Assembly: GCA_034180455.1 (NCBI GenBank)
Contig: JAXFOG010000021.1
Location: 190,530 to 254,529 of the forward strand
Origin: JAAZPT01 sp034180455
GTDB lineage: Bacteria > Bacillota > Clostridia > Christensenellales > Aristaeellaceae
Reading direction: 5' to 3'
Length of the DNA: 64,000 bases
In this document: positions 1-8,788 of the stretch, one piece after another
Position numbering within the stretch: position 1 is the stretch's first letter
Layout: every line of letters starts with the position of its first letter
Translations under genes and position numbers: made by a program
The notes under the pieces: model-generated
Database searches by the model: none
Told to the model about the DNA's origin: nothing
The model's input: the letters and a program-made list of their open reading frames with translations, nothing else

Positions 1-1325
1 TTGCCAACGTTGCGAAAAATGCAAACTGCAAAGCCTGAAACAAAGAGCAGCAAGATATTTTTAAGATTTACGAAATCTCTGCCCTCCAAAATAATATCAT
101 ATATAAGCATTGAAAAATACAGCATTGCAAGGCCCATAAGCGTATCGTACTGCATAGTAAAGGTTTTTAGTATAATAAAGGGGTTGGCTATGCAGAAAAT
201 ATATACAAACTGCATAACTCCACGGCTTAGCTGCAGCTTTGCAGCGCGATTTATTATCATAGCCATAGCGAGCGCACTTATATAGCCTACCACAACAAAA
301 TAAACCACTATACCCAATGTATCGTTGCTCATTGCTCTGCCAAGCCTTATAAAAAGGCTGATAAACAGCTGATAGAATGGTGGAGCAAAGGCTCGTGGAT
401 TGCCTATATCTATGATGTTGTTTATTACCCAAGAAGTTTCCCAAGATATAGCTCCAGGGTAAAAAAGTAGGTATATAGGAGTCCAGAGCAAAAGTATTTT
501 AAACGCAAGCAAGAAAGGCTTTATAGGCTTTGATGCGCCGTCAGCATTAAGCTCTAAATATGCCATAATGTAGCTTATTGCAGCGTAAAAGCTAAGCGTG
601 TATATGGCAAGAGTTGCTATATATAGTATGGTGTTATTTGCAAGCGAGTAAAAAAAGCGCTGATGCTTGTAGGTATCGTTAAGTATAACATTGGTGATAG
701 CAAATACCAGACCCGTAAGCAAATATAGTGTTCTAAACTTAAATTTGGTGCAGATATAGCTATAATAAAGATGATAGGCAGCATATACAATAATAACTTC
801 AAATAGGTTGAAGCTCTTTATGTAAGAGAGCAGAGATGATATATCATCTCTATGGGTATATCTGTATGCCACAAGAAAGCACAGGCTAAATACACCTGCA
901 ATAATGCTATTTAAATTGAAATTTAGCTTATGGGATTCTCTGATTAAAAATGCAAAGAATACATAATAAAGCATAGCAAATCCCAAAAGCAATATTGCAA
1001 AATATAAAGGTGCCTCGCCAATAAGCTTTAGTATAATGCCCTTATCAAAAAACTCCCTCATATATAATGAAAGCGCTGCAGAGATCACTGCGCATATAAG
1101 CGCAACTATATTAAACTCACGCTTGCCACTTATATACATATACACAAGCCTAGTAACTCCACATAGCACAAGCAAGTCAACAGGGGTAAAGCCTATTGCA
1201 AGGCTTATATATTCAGGATAGGCAATGCTTGTACGTGAAGAATATATGTATGCCATCATACCCAAGCTTGCTATAACAAAGCTAATGACTATATATATGA
1301 TATTTTGAGTCTTTTTATCGTTCAT
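1..1325 (-). CDS. Polytopic membrane protein, partial (third of a tandem trio)
   Basis: About 441 codons are open from an ATG at 1325 to the window edge, so the C-terminus is missing. AGGAG lies just upstream and the ATG directly follows the TAA of the gene before it. The protein is almost entirely hydrophobic helices. It shares with its two upstream neighbours an N-terminal block (SLGMMAYIYSSRTSIAYP) and a central block around YPGAISWETSW, then a region with FAPPFYQLFIS and a conserved N-D-T-(I/L)-G. The layout resembles DUF6020-type or GT-C-like membrane proteins, from memory only. The location next to polysaccharide genes suggests a role in handling a lipid-linked or surface glycan (inference). 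Its substrate is unknown. Confidence 0.75.
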   Translation of the reverse strand, partial: MNDKKTQNIIYIVISFVIASLGMMAYIYSSRTSIAYPEYISLAIGFTPVDLLVLCGVTRLVYMYISGKREFNIVALICAVISAALSLYMREFFDKGIILKLIGEAPLYFAILLLGFAMLYYVFFAFLIRESHKLNFNLNSIIAGVFSLCFLVAYRYTHRDDISSLLSYIKSFNLFEVIIVYAAYHLYYSYICTKFKFRTLYLLTGLVFAITNVILNDTYKHQRFFYSLANNTILYIATLAIYTLSFYAAISYIMAYLELNADGASKPIKPFLLAFKILLLWTPIYLLFYPGAISWETSWVINNIIDIGNPRAFAPPFYQLFISLFIRLGRAMSNDTLGIVVYFVVVGYISALAMAMIINRAAKLQLSRGVMQFVYIFCIANPFIILKTFTMQYDTLMGLAMLYFSMLIYDIILEGRDFVNLKNILLLFVSGFAVCIFRNVG

Positions 1326-3134
1326 TTATTTGCTCCTAAAATTTTTATAGCTGTAAAGCGTATAAAGCATTGCAAGTGGTATAGTAAATCCTACTGGAGT
1401 TAGGTATCTTATCCAACCATTTACTGGAGAAAACAATGTGCCTATCGCATAGAATATAGCTGGCAATATTGGAATTAAACTGCATTTGTTGCGCCGTATT
1501 ATGTATGCCATAACTAGCAGCAGCATATTGATATATCCACAGCCCATATATACGCCATACACGCTTACATAGCCCGCGATATATTTGAAGTATTCAAGGC
1601 TATTTTGCCAGTCTTTACCATGTCTGAATGGCTTGTAGCTATCGGGAATTGAGTCCATTGTGAGGCTTTGGTGATAATATGAGCCAAATAGGTCTGTATC
1701 ATCATAGTATCCTGGCGTAATAAATCTATTGCTATTCATAAAGAATGCCGTTGCGTATTCCTTTGGATAGCGCTTGCCAAGGCTTTTCCATACCTTAAGT
1801 AGTCTATGTCTGTTTTCTGTACTAAGTTCTTCATCCGTCCAAGGGCCTTCTATATTAACCAGTATGTTGTCTACAATATTTGGCTTATAGTGCATCTCAA
1901 ATGCAGTGGGGAGCATAAATTTGGAAAGCTCGGACTTTTCTTCTTCTGTAAGAGCATCTGTGCCATGTTTTTGAAGGGTATATCCCATCTGCTGCAAGGC
2001 TACTCCATAATTACCCAGTGTATTGTAATTAGGCAGATTTTGCGATTTATTTATAAAATATGCGCTAGACAGGTATATGGATGCGCCAAGCACAAGGCTA
2101 AGTATGATATACAGCCCTCGCTTTGCAAAACGTCTTATAGCATATATTGCCACAAACAACAGAGTTATAAGCAATATATTAATTCCTGCACTCCTAAATG
2201 CACATACTGCAAATGAAATAATACCAAGTGCTATAAGCCTAGACGGCTTTATAAATTCATCGTGCTCAACAACCATATCATAGAGCATAATTGCGAAATA
2301 TAGCATGGCTATTGCAATCAGAGCATCATATTTCATGGTATAGGTCTTTAGTATCAAATATGGATTAAAGCCAGTAAATATTATAAAAAATATTAGTATG
2401 TGCTTATTTATATTTAGCTTGGCAGCGCGAATGATAATAAGCGCAAGTGCATAGAACGATACAAAACCTACTACGGCAAAATAGATCACAAGCCCTAAAG
2501 TATCAGAGCCTAAGACCTTGCCTATGTGATAAAACACACTTATAAAGGCCTTCCAAAACGGAGGAGCAATATATCTTGCCTGAAAATCACCACTTATCAT
2601 GCCTATTGTAAGCCCAGCCTCAAAGCGTACAGAGCCAGGGAACATTATTGCATAGACTGGCAAGCTAGCCAGCATTAGAGTTAGAGCAAGTTTTATAGGC
2701 TTATACTCTTTAGTAAAAGCATTTTGTGATATATTTTTTTGCAAGAGCTCATCAACAAAGCAAAGAGCTGCATAGTACATAAACGCGTAACCAAATATGC
2801 AAATCACATATAAGGCCGGTACAGTTTTAAGCAGATAAAAATATTTTTGATATTTATATATATCGGTGAGCATAAGGCTTGTAAGCGATACAACTAAAGA
2901 AATAATTGCAAAAGCAATATTAAATTTACCCTTGTGCTTTAAAAATTTAAAATATAGCACAGTAAGCACAATTAAAAAAATAAGATCTGCCGGCATAAAG
3001 CCTATCGTATCGCTTGCGCCCTTAGGAAAGTTTATACTAAAGCGAGTGGAATAGGTATATGCTATCATTCCAAGAGACGCTAGCAGAAAAGCCGATATTG
3101 CTCGCAAAATGTTTGATTTATCTTTATTATTCAT
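1326..3134 (-). CDS. Polytopic membrane protein, DUF6020-like (second of trio)
   Basis: 602 residues from ATG 3134. A longer reading frame exists, but this ATG has AAGGAG in front and overlaps the previous gene's end by eight bases, which implies translational coupling. Roughly a dozen hydrophobic segments are visible. The mid-protein motif FPGSVRFEAGLTIG and the following IAPPFWKAFISVFYHIG match the paralogues on each side. The C-terminal half carries the shared SLGKRYPKEYA and FSPVNGWIRYLTPVGF blocks. Family assignment is tentative. It is probably an integral membrane enzyme or flippase-like component acting on an envelope glycan (inference), with no soluble catalytic domain apparent. Confidence 0.8.
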   Translation of the reverse strand: MNNKDKSNILRAISAFLLASLGMIAYTYSTRFSINFPKGASDTIGFMPADLIFLIVLTVLYFKFLKHKGKFNIAFAIISLVVSLTSLMLTDIYKYQKYFYLLKTVPALYVICIFGYAFMYYAALCFVDELLQKNISQNAFTKEYKPIKLALTLMLASLPVYAIMFPGSVRFEAGLTIGMISGDFQARYIAPPFWKAFISVFYHIGKVLGSDTLGLVIYFAVVGFVSFYALALIIIRAAKLNINKHILIFFIIFTGFNPYLILKTYTMKYDALIAIAMLYFAIMLYDMVVEHDEFIKPSRLIALGIISFAVCAFRSAGINILLITLLFVAIYAIRRFAKRGLYIILSLVLGASIYLSSAYFINKSQNLPNYNTLGNYGVALQQMGYTLQKHGTDALTEEEKSELSKFMLPTAFEMHYKPNIVDNILVNIEGPWTDEELSTENRHRLLKVWKSLGKRYPKEYATAFFMNSNRFITPGYYDDTDLFGSYYHQSLTMDSIPDSYKPFRHGKDWQNSLEYFKYIAGYVSVYGVYMGCGYINMLLLVMAYIIRRNKCSLIPILPAIFYAIGTLFSPVNGWIRYLTPVGFTIPLAMLYTLYSYKNFRSK

Positions 3135-4938
3135 AGTTTTTCTCCTTATATGCGCCAAATAGTAGCAATATACAAATAGGTATGGCAAAGCCTGCTGGCA
3201 CTGCGTACCTAAGCCAGCCATTTACAGGGCTAAATAGCATACCAAGTGAATATATCATGGCAGGTAGCATTGGAACTATATTCCCTTTCTTTCTAGCAAC
3301 AAGCATTGCTGAAATAAATATAGTCATAAATATATATCCACTGCTCATAAAGGCTCCATATATTGTGGTGTAGCCTGCAAATAGAGCGTTGCCCTCATTT
3401 GTCTGCACATTGCTACGAATAAGTGGCTTGTAGCTTTCTATAAGCTCTATGCCATCTATATGCATTGGAGCGTGTTGCCACCTACCCCAGTCATTAGTTT
3501 CTTCAAAGAAGCCTGGTATAACAAACTTGTAGCAAGACTTTATAAAGGCAAGAGCGTAATCCTTGGGATAGCGTTTGCCAAGCGAGCGCCACACAGAATA
3601 AAAAGCTTGCTCACCACCATCTTTAACTTGCTTTACATACGGATCGTCATGATATAGAAATTGATATTTTACAGAGTCAGACACATTCTGATAGTAGTTG
3701 CCACCTATGGCTTCTATATCTACATAGGGCGCAAGCAAGCTTTTTTCACTATCATTAAGCGCAGATGAGCCATGTTTATTAAGCGTGTATCCCATTTGAT
3801 ACAAGGCAACAGATGCATTGCCAAGTTGCTCTTCTTTATCTATGCCCATAAGTTTAAAGGCAAAGGAGTTTCCGTAGAAAAATAGCAAACCAGACACTAG
3901 CATTGAGGCTATTAGCACAAGGCCATTTTTACGCTTTATGAAATAGGCTGCTGAAACGATAATAAACGCAAGCAAAAGCGCAAGCCCTATATTTCTAAAT
4001 GCGCAAAGAAAGAAGCTAGCAAAAAATAGTCTTATTGCTTGCTTTATGCTATATTCTTCATGAACGACATCGTAAATCTCTATTACAAAATAAAGCATGG
4101 CTATCGCAAGCAAGCTATCATAGCTGATAATAAATGTTTGCATGAACACTAATGGACTAAACGCACAAAGTGCCACAAAAGCGTATACAAAGAACCTTGA
4201 TATATTTAGCTTAAATGCCCTTGCAATAAGCCTAGCCTGAGCAATAGCAGCTATAAAGCCTACGCATACAAAGTAGCATACAAGGCCTATGGTGTCATTT
4301 TTGAGCCATTTCCCTAAGTAATAAAAGGCGCTTATAAACAGCTGATAGAATGCTGGTGCCACCTTACGTGGCGCAAAGCTACCCTCTATAAAGCCTATCA
4401 CAAGGCCCGACTCCCAGCGCATGCCACCAGGAAAGAAAAAAACAAAATAGCCTGCCAGCCATATTCCAAATATTGGCAAAGCAAGCAGTAGCATATTTAT
4501 TTTTTTATTGATTTTATTTTTGTTGATATTGGCGCTCACAAAGCAAAGTAGCTCATATAGCAATACGTATATGGCGCATGAAAAGCCTATGAATGAGATA
4601 ATATATAGAAATAAAGAGCTCTTTATATGTGCTGATAGGCTCGCTCCTCCGTACCTATATATATCGCCTAGCGCCATGGCGCACAGCGAAAGCATAAGCG
4701 ATATAAGCACAAGCAATATATCTATTTTTGGCTTTTTGGAAAGGAATCTATAATATCCAGTGCAAGCTAATGCAAGCACTATGCAATCACCAATAGTAAA
4801 TCCCATTAGCGAAGAAAATTTAGGCACGGGATATGAAATACCGAGCCTTGTAAAATATATGTATGCCATAACGCTAAGGCTTGCTAGTATAAACGCAAGG
4901 AAAGCGTTGACAATTTTAACTTTGTCGTCTTTGCTCAA
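3127..4938 (-). CDS. Polytopic membrane protein, DUF6020-like (first of trio)
   Basis: 603 residues from a TTG start at 4938. No ATG fits, AAGGA lies about a dozen bases upstream, and the stop of the ATP-grasp gene is two bases before it. The N-terminus (MSKDDKVKIVNAFLAFIL) is a membrane anchor. The hallmark block FFPGGMRWESGLVIG and the following VAPAFYQLFISAFYYLG align with both downstream paralogues, and the tail has SLGKRYPKDYA and FSPVNGWLRYAVPAGF. Three such genes in a row suggest duplication with divergence in specificity. The substrate cannot be read from sequence. Confidence 0.8.
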   Translation of the reverse strand: MSKDDKVKIVNAFLAFILASLSVMAYIYFTRLGISYPVPKFSSLMGFTIGDCIVLALACTGYYRFLSKKPKIDILLVLISLMLSLCAMALGDIYRYGGASLSAHIKSSLFLYIISFIGFSCAIYVLLYELLCFVSANINKNKINKKINMLLLALPIFGIWLAGYFVFFFPGGMRWESGLVIGFIEGSFAPRKVAPAFYQLFISAFYYLGKWLKNDTIGLVCYFVCVGFIAAIAQARLIARAFKLNISRFFVYAFVALCAFSPLVFMQTFIISYDSLLAIAMLYFVIEIYDVVHEEYSIKQAIRLFFASFFLCAFRNIGLALLLAFIIVSAAYFIKRKNGLVLIASMLVSGLLFFYGNSFAFKLMGIDKEEQLGNASVALYQMGYTLNKHGSSALNDSEKSLLAPYVDIEAIGGNYYQNVSDSVKYQFLYHDDPYVKQVKDGGEQAFYSVWRSLGKRYPKDYALAFIKSCYKFVIPGFFEETNDWGRWQHAPMHIDGIELIESYKPLIRSNVQTNEGNALFAGYTTIYGAFMSSGYIFMTIFISAMLVARKKGNIVPMLPAMIYSLGMLFSPVNGWLRYAVPAGFAIPICILLLFGAYKEKNYE

Positions 4939-4939
4939 A

Positions 4940-6157
4940 CTAATATATCCTTATAGTTTGCATAATTTTTTCATGTAGAGCGTCTAGCTCTTCTCTGTTA
5001 TCTCCATAGGCTATGTAGTATCCAGGTCTGTTGGCGCCGTTGCTCGCATCGTGCATTACATCGCCTACTTTATTATTTATATATATTTCTACCACGCCAG
5101 GGAGCTTCGCTACCTCATCCACCCCCTCAATTGCGTGTATGGTGAAGCTATCGCCATTGCCAAAATCCCTTACATCAAAGAATTTAAGCATTACATTGTT
5201 TTTGCGTGGGCCACGAGTGAGCTCATTCACTTCTTCACCAAGAGCCTGACGAACGTATAGCTTCATGCTCTCTACACCACTCATAAGAGGATCTACCACA
5301 CCGGAAATATTGTTGCCACCACCACGATTGCTCATCTCAACAAGCACAAACTCGCCATTTGTGAACTTATACTCATTATGAGTAAGGCCCATGCGCGCGC
5401 CAGTTGCGTTCATAAGAGCATTGTCATGTGCTATAAGGGCATCAATATCATAGCGTAGATCCTTGTGGGTAAAGTAGATTTCATTTGCTATGTTATTTGC
5501 AAAGGGATAATGCGTCTTGATGCTTGTAGAAAGATTATGATGCACGCCATTTATGAATATTCCATCAATGGTAAATTCTCTGCCATCAATAAAATCTTCT
5601 GCAATTACGATCTTCTCTCTAGTGCCGTTTCTAAGGCTTTCATCAAAATTCTTTATGATGTCTTCTCGGCTATCTATTCTAAAAAAGCCTCTGGCAGCTT
5701 GCGAGTTAGCAGGCTTAATAACTATTGTTTTCTTGCCCTTATAAAAATCAAGAGCATCTTCTACTGTCCTGCATTCTCTAAAATCAGGGCTTGGGAAGCC
5801 TTTTTCTTTGCAGAACTTTCTCATCTCTATCTTGCTATGAAAAAGCCTAGCCATTTGTGGCCCGTTGCTTGCAAGTCCAAGATTATCTGCAATATATGCT
5901 ACTGTTTCCATACTTATATCGCTTTGGTCGGAAACAACTGCATCTATATTGTTCTCTTTGGCAAATTTAAGATTGCTCTCTTTATCAAGAACATCTGCAA
6001 CATAAGTTTTATCTGCATATTTAAATGCAGGACTATCGGGGTAAAGATTGCTACATATAAGTTTATGGCCCATTTCCTTAATTTTTTTGGCTATAGGCAC
6101 CTGCCATCTGCCCCCTGCAATAAGCATTACCGTTTTAATATAAATCACCCACTTCAA
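4940..6157 (-). CDS. ATP-grasp domain carboxylate-amine ligase
   Basis: An ATP-grasp enzyme related to carbamoyl-phosphate synthase and biotin-carboxylase folds. The N-terminus has a Rossmann-like MLIAGGRWQVPIAKKIKEMG, followed by the ATP-binding region (KTIVIKPANSQAARGFF) and a metal-binding segment (EFVLVEMSNRGGGNN). Members ligate an acid to an amine using ATP. The acceptor here is unknown, but position ahead of three membrane proteins suggests envelope precursor chemistry (inference). The start is uncertain: the full frame opens with TTG 6157, and GTG 6148 and ATG 6127 are also in frame, but none has a clear Shine-Dalgarno. Confidence 0.8.
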   Translation of the reverse strand: MKWVIYIKTVMLIAGGRWQVPIAKKIKEMGHKLICSNLYPDSPAFKYADKTYVADVLDKESNLKFAKENNIDAVVSDQSDISMETVAYIADNLGLASNGPQMARLFHSKIEMRKFCKEKGFPSPDFRECRTVEDALDFYKGKKTIVIKPANSQAARGFFRIDSREDIIKNFDESLRNGTREKIVIAEDFIDGREFTIDGIFINGVHHNLSTSIKTHYPFANNIANEIYFTHKDLRYDIDALIAHDNALMNATGARMGLTHNEYKFTNGEFVLVEMSNRGGGNNISGVVDPLMSGVESMKLYVRQALGEEVNELTRGPRKNNVMLKFFDVRDFGNGDSFTIHAIEGVDEVAKLPGVVEIYINNKVGDVMHDASNGANRPGYYIAYGDNREELDALHEKIMQTIRIY

Positions 6158-6204
6158 AAAATATATTAATACTTATATGTAAAAATGTCAATCTTGGGGA
6201 TTAC

Positions 6205-6234
6205 TTGACAATATGTTACGATATGGTTTATAAT
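6205..6234 (+). promoter_or_regulatory. Sigma-A-type promoter (distal)
   Basis: TTGACA at 6205-6210 and TATAAT at 6229-6234 with an 18-base spacer, facing the leucine-rich-repeat gene. Both hexamers match consensus. A transcript from here would have a leader of about 130 bases. Confidence 0.65.
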
Positions 6235-6322
6235 ATGTTAAGTAATTGTTACGAACATTCTTTGCAATTGTTTCCAAATTCTAAATTCGCTAATTTTGTA
6301 TATTATGGCAAAGTTTGCCCCC

Positions 6323-6350
6323 TTGACACTGAGCCGAACGATGTTATGAT
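6323..6350 (+). promoter_or_regulatory. Sigma-A-type promoter (proximal)
   Basis: TTGACA at 6323-6328 and TATGAT at 6345-6350, spacer 16. The predicted start is only about 12 bases before the ATG at 6370, leaving just room for the GGAGGGAG ribosome site, so this and the distal promoter would give short- and long-leader mRNAs. Confidence 0.6.
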
Positions 6351-6369
6351 ATATTTTCCGGAGGGAGTT

Positions 6370-6978
6370 ATGAAGAAACTTTTATTGATATTTTTAGCAA
6401 TATTTATTATATGTGGTGGTGCTGCACTTGCAGAAGAGCCACAGGAAGTTGTTCCAACCGAAGAACCTATTGTTTCAGATGTTGAGAATACACCAGAGAT
6501 TACAGAAGAGCCTACTGTGACAGAGCCTGTAAGCACTGCTACACCAAAGCCCGAAGAAAAAGAGACTAGCAATGATATTGTAGCCAAGCCTAAAAAGATC
6601 TCTGGTGAATTTGAATACTCGCAAAGTGCAAACAGCGTAAGCATCACTGCCTACAAGGGCAAGTCAAAGAAGGTAAGCATACCTGAGAAAATAAATGGTG
6701 TGCTAGTTGATTCCATAGCTGATGGTGCATTCCAGAATAGCAATATTGTTGAAGTGGTGCTACCAGAAGTGATCACATCAATAGGCAACAAGGCTTTTAG
6801 AGGCTGTGAGGAGCTAAGCTACATCAATTTGCCAGGATCTATTGCAAATATAGGCGAAGATGCCTTTGAAGACTGCCACAGCTTGCTAGCATTCGTATCA
6901 GAATACAGCTTTGCCTACGGCTATTGCTTGCAACAAAACATACAGTATCAGTGCATTATTCAATCAGAATTAAACTAA
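6370..6978 (+). CDS. Secreted BspA-type leucine-rich-repeat protein
   Basis: 202 residues from ATG 6370, chosen because GGAGGGAG precedes it and a classical signal peptide follows (MKKLLLIFLAIFIICGGAALA). A Glu/Pro/Thr-rich spacer of about 70 residues (EEPTVTEPVSTATPKPEEKE) leads to a C-terminal block of BspA/LRR_5 repeats, with IADGAFQNSNIVEVVLPE and IGNKAFRGCEELSYINLP as recognisable units. Such repeats typically mediate surface adhesion or ligand binding. No cell-wall sorting motif or second membrane segment is seen, so it is probably released or wall-associated. It stands alone between convergent minus-strand operons. Confidence 0.8.
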   Translation: MKKLLLIFLAIFIICGGAALAEEPQEVVPTEEPIVSDVENTPEITEEPTVTEPVSTATPKPEEKETSNDIVAKPKKISGEFEYSQSANSVSITAYKGKSKKVSIPEKINGVLVDSIADGAFQNSNIVEVVLPEVITSIGNKAFRGCEELSYINLPGSIANIGEDAFEDCHSLLAFVSEYSFAYGYCLQQNIQYQCIIQSELN

Positions 6979-7006
6979 ACATTTATAATTTTATATTAAG
7001 AAAAAT

Positions 7007-7035
7007 AATAAATCAGGCTTATGGCCTGATTTATT
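7007..7035. terminator. Bidirectional hairpin terminator
   Basis: Perfect 12-bp stem AATAAATCAGGC / GCCTGATTTATT with a 5-base loop, AT-rich on both sides. It sits between the convergent repeat-protein gene (+) and the long minus-strand operon, overlapping the latter's final stop codon. Confidence 0.75.
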
Positions 7036-8788
7036 TATAATATTTAAATATTCCTATATCGCTATCAGGTATTGTGCCATAGAGTTTAAGTGTACCACTA
7101 TCGCCTCTTGCGCTAATTAGATTATTTATATCTTCTACATCTGGTGAATTATTGAGCTTATCTACAAAGTAAACATTATTTTCATATAATGCGCTTATAT
7201 CATAGTGCTTTAATCCAGCTTTTTCCATCTGCATAAGGTGCGCGCTAGAATGCACAAGAGTACCTCCCCAAGGGAAAAGGTTGTATGCTTCTTCCTTTGG
7301 CAAGCTTATTCTATTATCTAGGAAAAAGTCTGAGCCATAAATATATATGTTTTTGCTATTCTGTGCTGCATAGGCCTCAATCTTGCTTTTGTTTGCGCTT
7401 ATATTATCCACAAATTTATTAAAATTATATTGGGCTTTCCCAGCGCTAAAGCATAATGAAGAGCAAGCAAAAATAAGCATTGCAGCTACTGCAGACATAA
7501 GGTATTTATTTTTAAATTTAAACAGTGAAAGCACTATCAATAGTATAGTCAGTATAAGAAATCTACCTGTGATAAATAATTGTAGGCTTAATGCAAATGC
7601 TGCTATATCAAAATATATTGTTTCGCGCTTTGCCGGCTTTATATAAAGATATTCAAAGTCAAGCAGAGTAAGCATTAGCGTTGGTAACACAATGGATAGC
7701 ACTGCTCTCATCAACGCCCTTTGCATAATGCAAAGATACACTAAAAGCGCTGCCATAAAAATATATACTAATAGAAACACCACAAAATTCGAGCTTTTGC
7801 TCCGAATAAGCGTACAGATATGATAGAAGCTTAGCGTCAGAATCATAATAAATACCAATAGCATAGAGGGTATTTTTATTATATGGTTATTTATGTACTT
7901 AAGCACTCCAGTGCCAAACACACCTGATACATAGCGTTTAAGCGTTTTATAGCTTTCGGCGCTTATTCTGTCATCCATGGAAAAGTATTTAAATGCGTTT
8001 AGATTATATAGTTCATTATCCCAGCCTATTGACTTTAATATCTCATCTTGATTAATAATAAACTCTTCAGCTTTAGGGAAGTCGTAATTTAAGGTTTGCC
8101 CATTCCTAAAGTTTGCATAGTCTGCAGGCTCTATTTTTGCCTTGATAAATTCATCACTAGCATATACGGCTAGTACTGCAATAACAACCATCAAAACTCT
8201 TAAAAAGACTCTTTTTACTAGCTTTATTATGTTGCTATCTTGCTTATATACAATAATAACTAGCATTGCCACCCAAAACGCGCAAGCCACAAAGCCACTC
8301 TGATGGCGTATGGCAGTAGCCAAAAGTAATGAAGATACCGATAGAGCAAATCTGTTCTTATATAATAAATATATTGCTACCACACCCATAAGAGTTGCTG
8401 CAGTGGTGTAGGTGGGCATAGCTATTGTAAATATGGATATATAAAGATTTATGATGCCAACGACTATTTTTATAAAAATATTCGCCTTACTTTTTAAGAA
8501 TGTGTACATTCCGTCATATATACACATCTCGCCAAGTAAGGTACATATAATTATAAATGCTGGAAACCATGGAATATCTGCTATCTTATATAGGTTTGAA
8601 ATAATAAAGCCTAGAAATATATGAAAATAGCTTGTGCAAGCATAAGGCTCACCCGTCATCCTGCCGGATAGCACATTCATTATCAATATTTCATCATTGC
8701 CATAAAATCTGAGCTCACCCAGTGCCCATACTGCTATGAACAAAAATATAGGTATCATAACAAATAATAATTTATTGATTTTTTTCAT
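7031..8788 (-). CDS. Polytopic membrane protein with extracytoplasmic C-terminal domain
   Basis: 585 residues; ATG 8788 overlaps the previous stop as ATGA. An N-terminal anchor is followed by an acidic loop (FYGNDEILIMNVLSGR) and about ten membrane segments, then a soluble C-terminal region with FPWGGTLVHSSAHLMQM. It is clearly a paralogue of the upstream gene, sharing GRMTGEPYACTSYFHIFLG and TAATLMGVVAIYLLYKN. Acidic residues in the first outer loop resemble GT-C glycosyltransferases and DUF6056-like proteins. This is an analogy, not a recognised family. As last gene of the glycan/tRNA-modification operon, it may transfer or polymerise surface sugars (inference). Confidence 0.75.
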   Translation of the reverse strand: MKKINKLLFVMIPIFLFIAVWALGELRFYGNDEILIMNVLSGRMTGEPYACTSYFHIFLGFIISNLYKIADIPWFPAFIIICTLLGEMCIYDGMYTFLKSKANIFIKIVVGIINLYISIFTIAMPTYTTAATLMGVVAIYLLYKNRFALSVSSLLLATAIRHQSGFVACAFWVAMLVIIVYKQDSNIIKLVKRVFLRVLMVVIAVLAVYASDEFIKAKIEPADYANFRNGQTLNYDFPKAEEFIINQDEILKSIGWDNELYNLNAFKYFSMDDRISAESYKTLKRYVSGVFGTGVLKYINNHIIKIPSMLLVFIMILTLSFYHICTLIRSKSSNFVVFLLVYIFMAALLVYLCIMQRALMRAVLSIVLPTLMLTLLDFEYLYIKPAKRETIYFDIAAFALSLQLFITGRFLILTILLIVLSLFKFKNKYLMSAVAAMLIFACSSLCFSAGKAQYNFNKFVDNISANKSKIEAYAAQNSKNIYIYGSDFFLDNRISLPKEEAYNLFPWGGTLVHSSAHLMQMEKAGLKHYDISALYENNVYFVDKLNNSPDVEDINNLISARGDSGTLKLYGTIPDSDIGIFKYYK

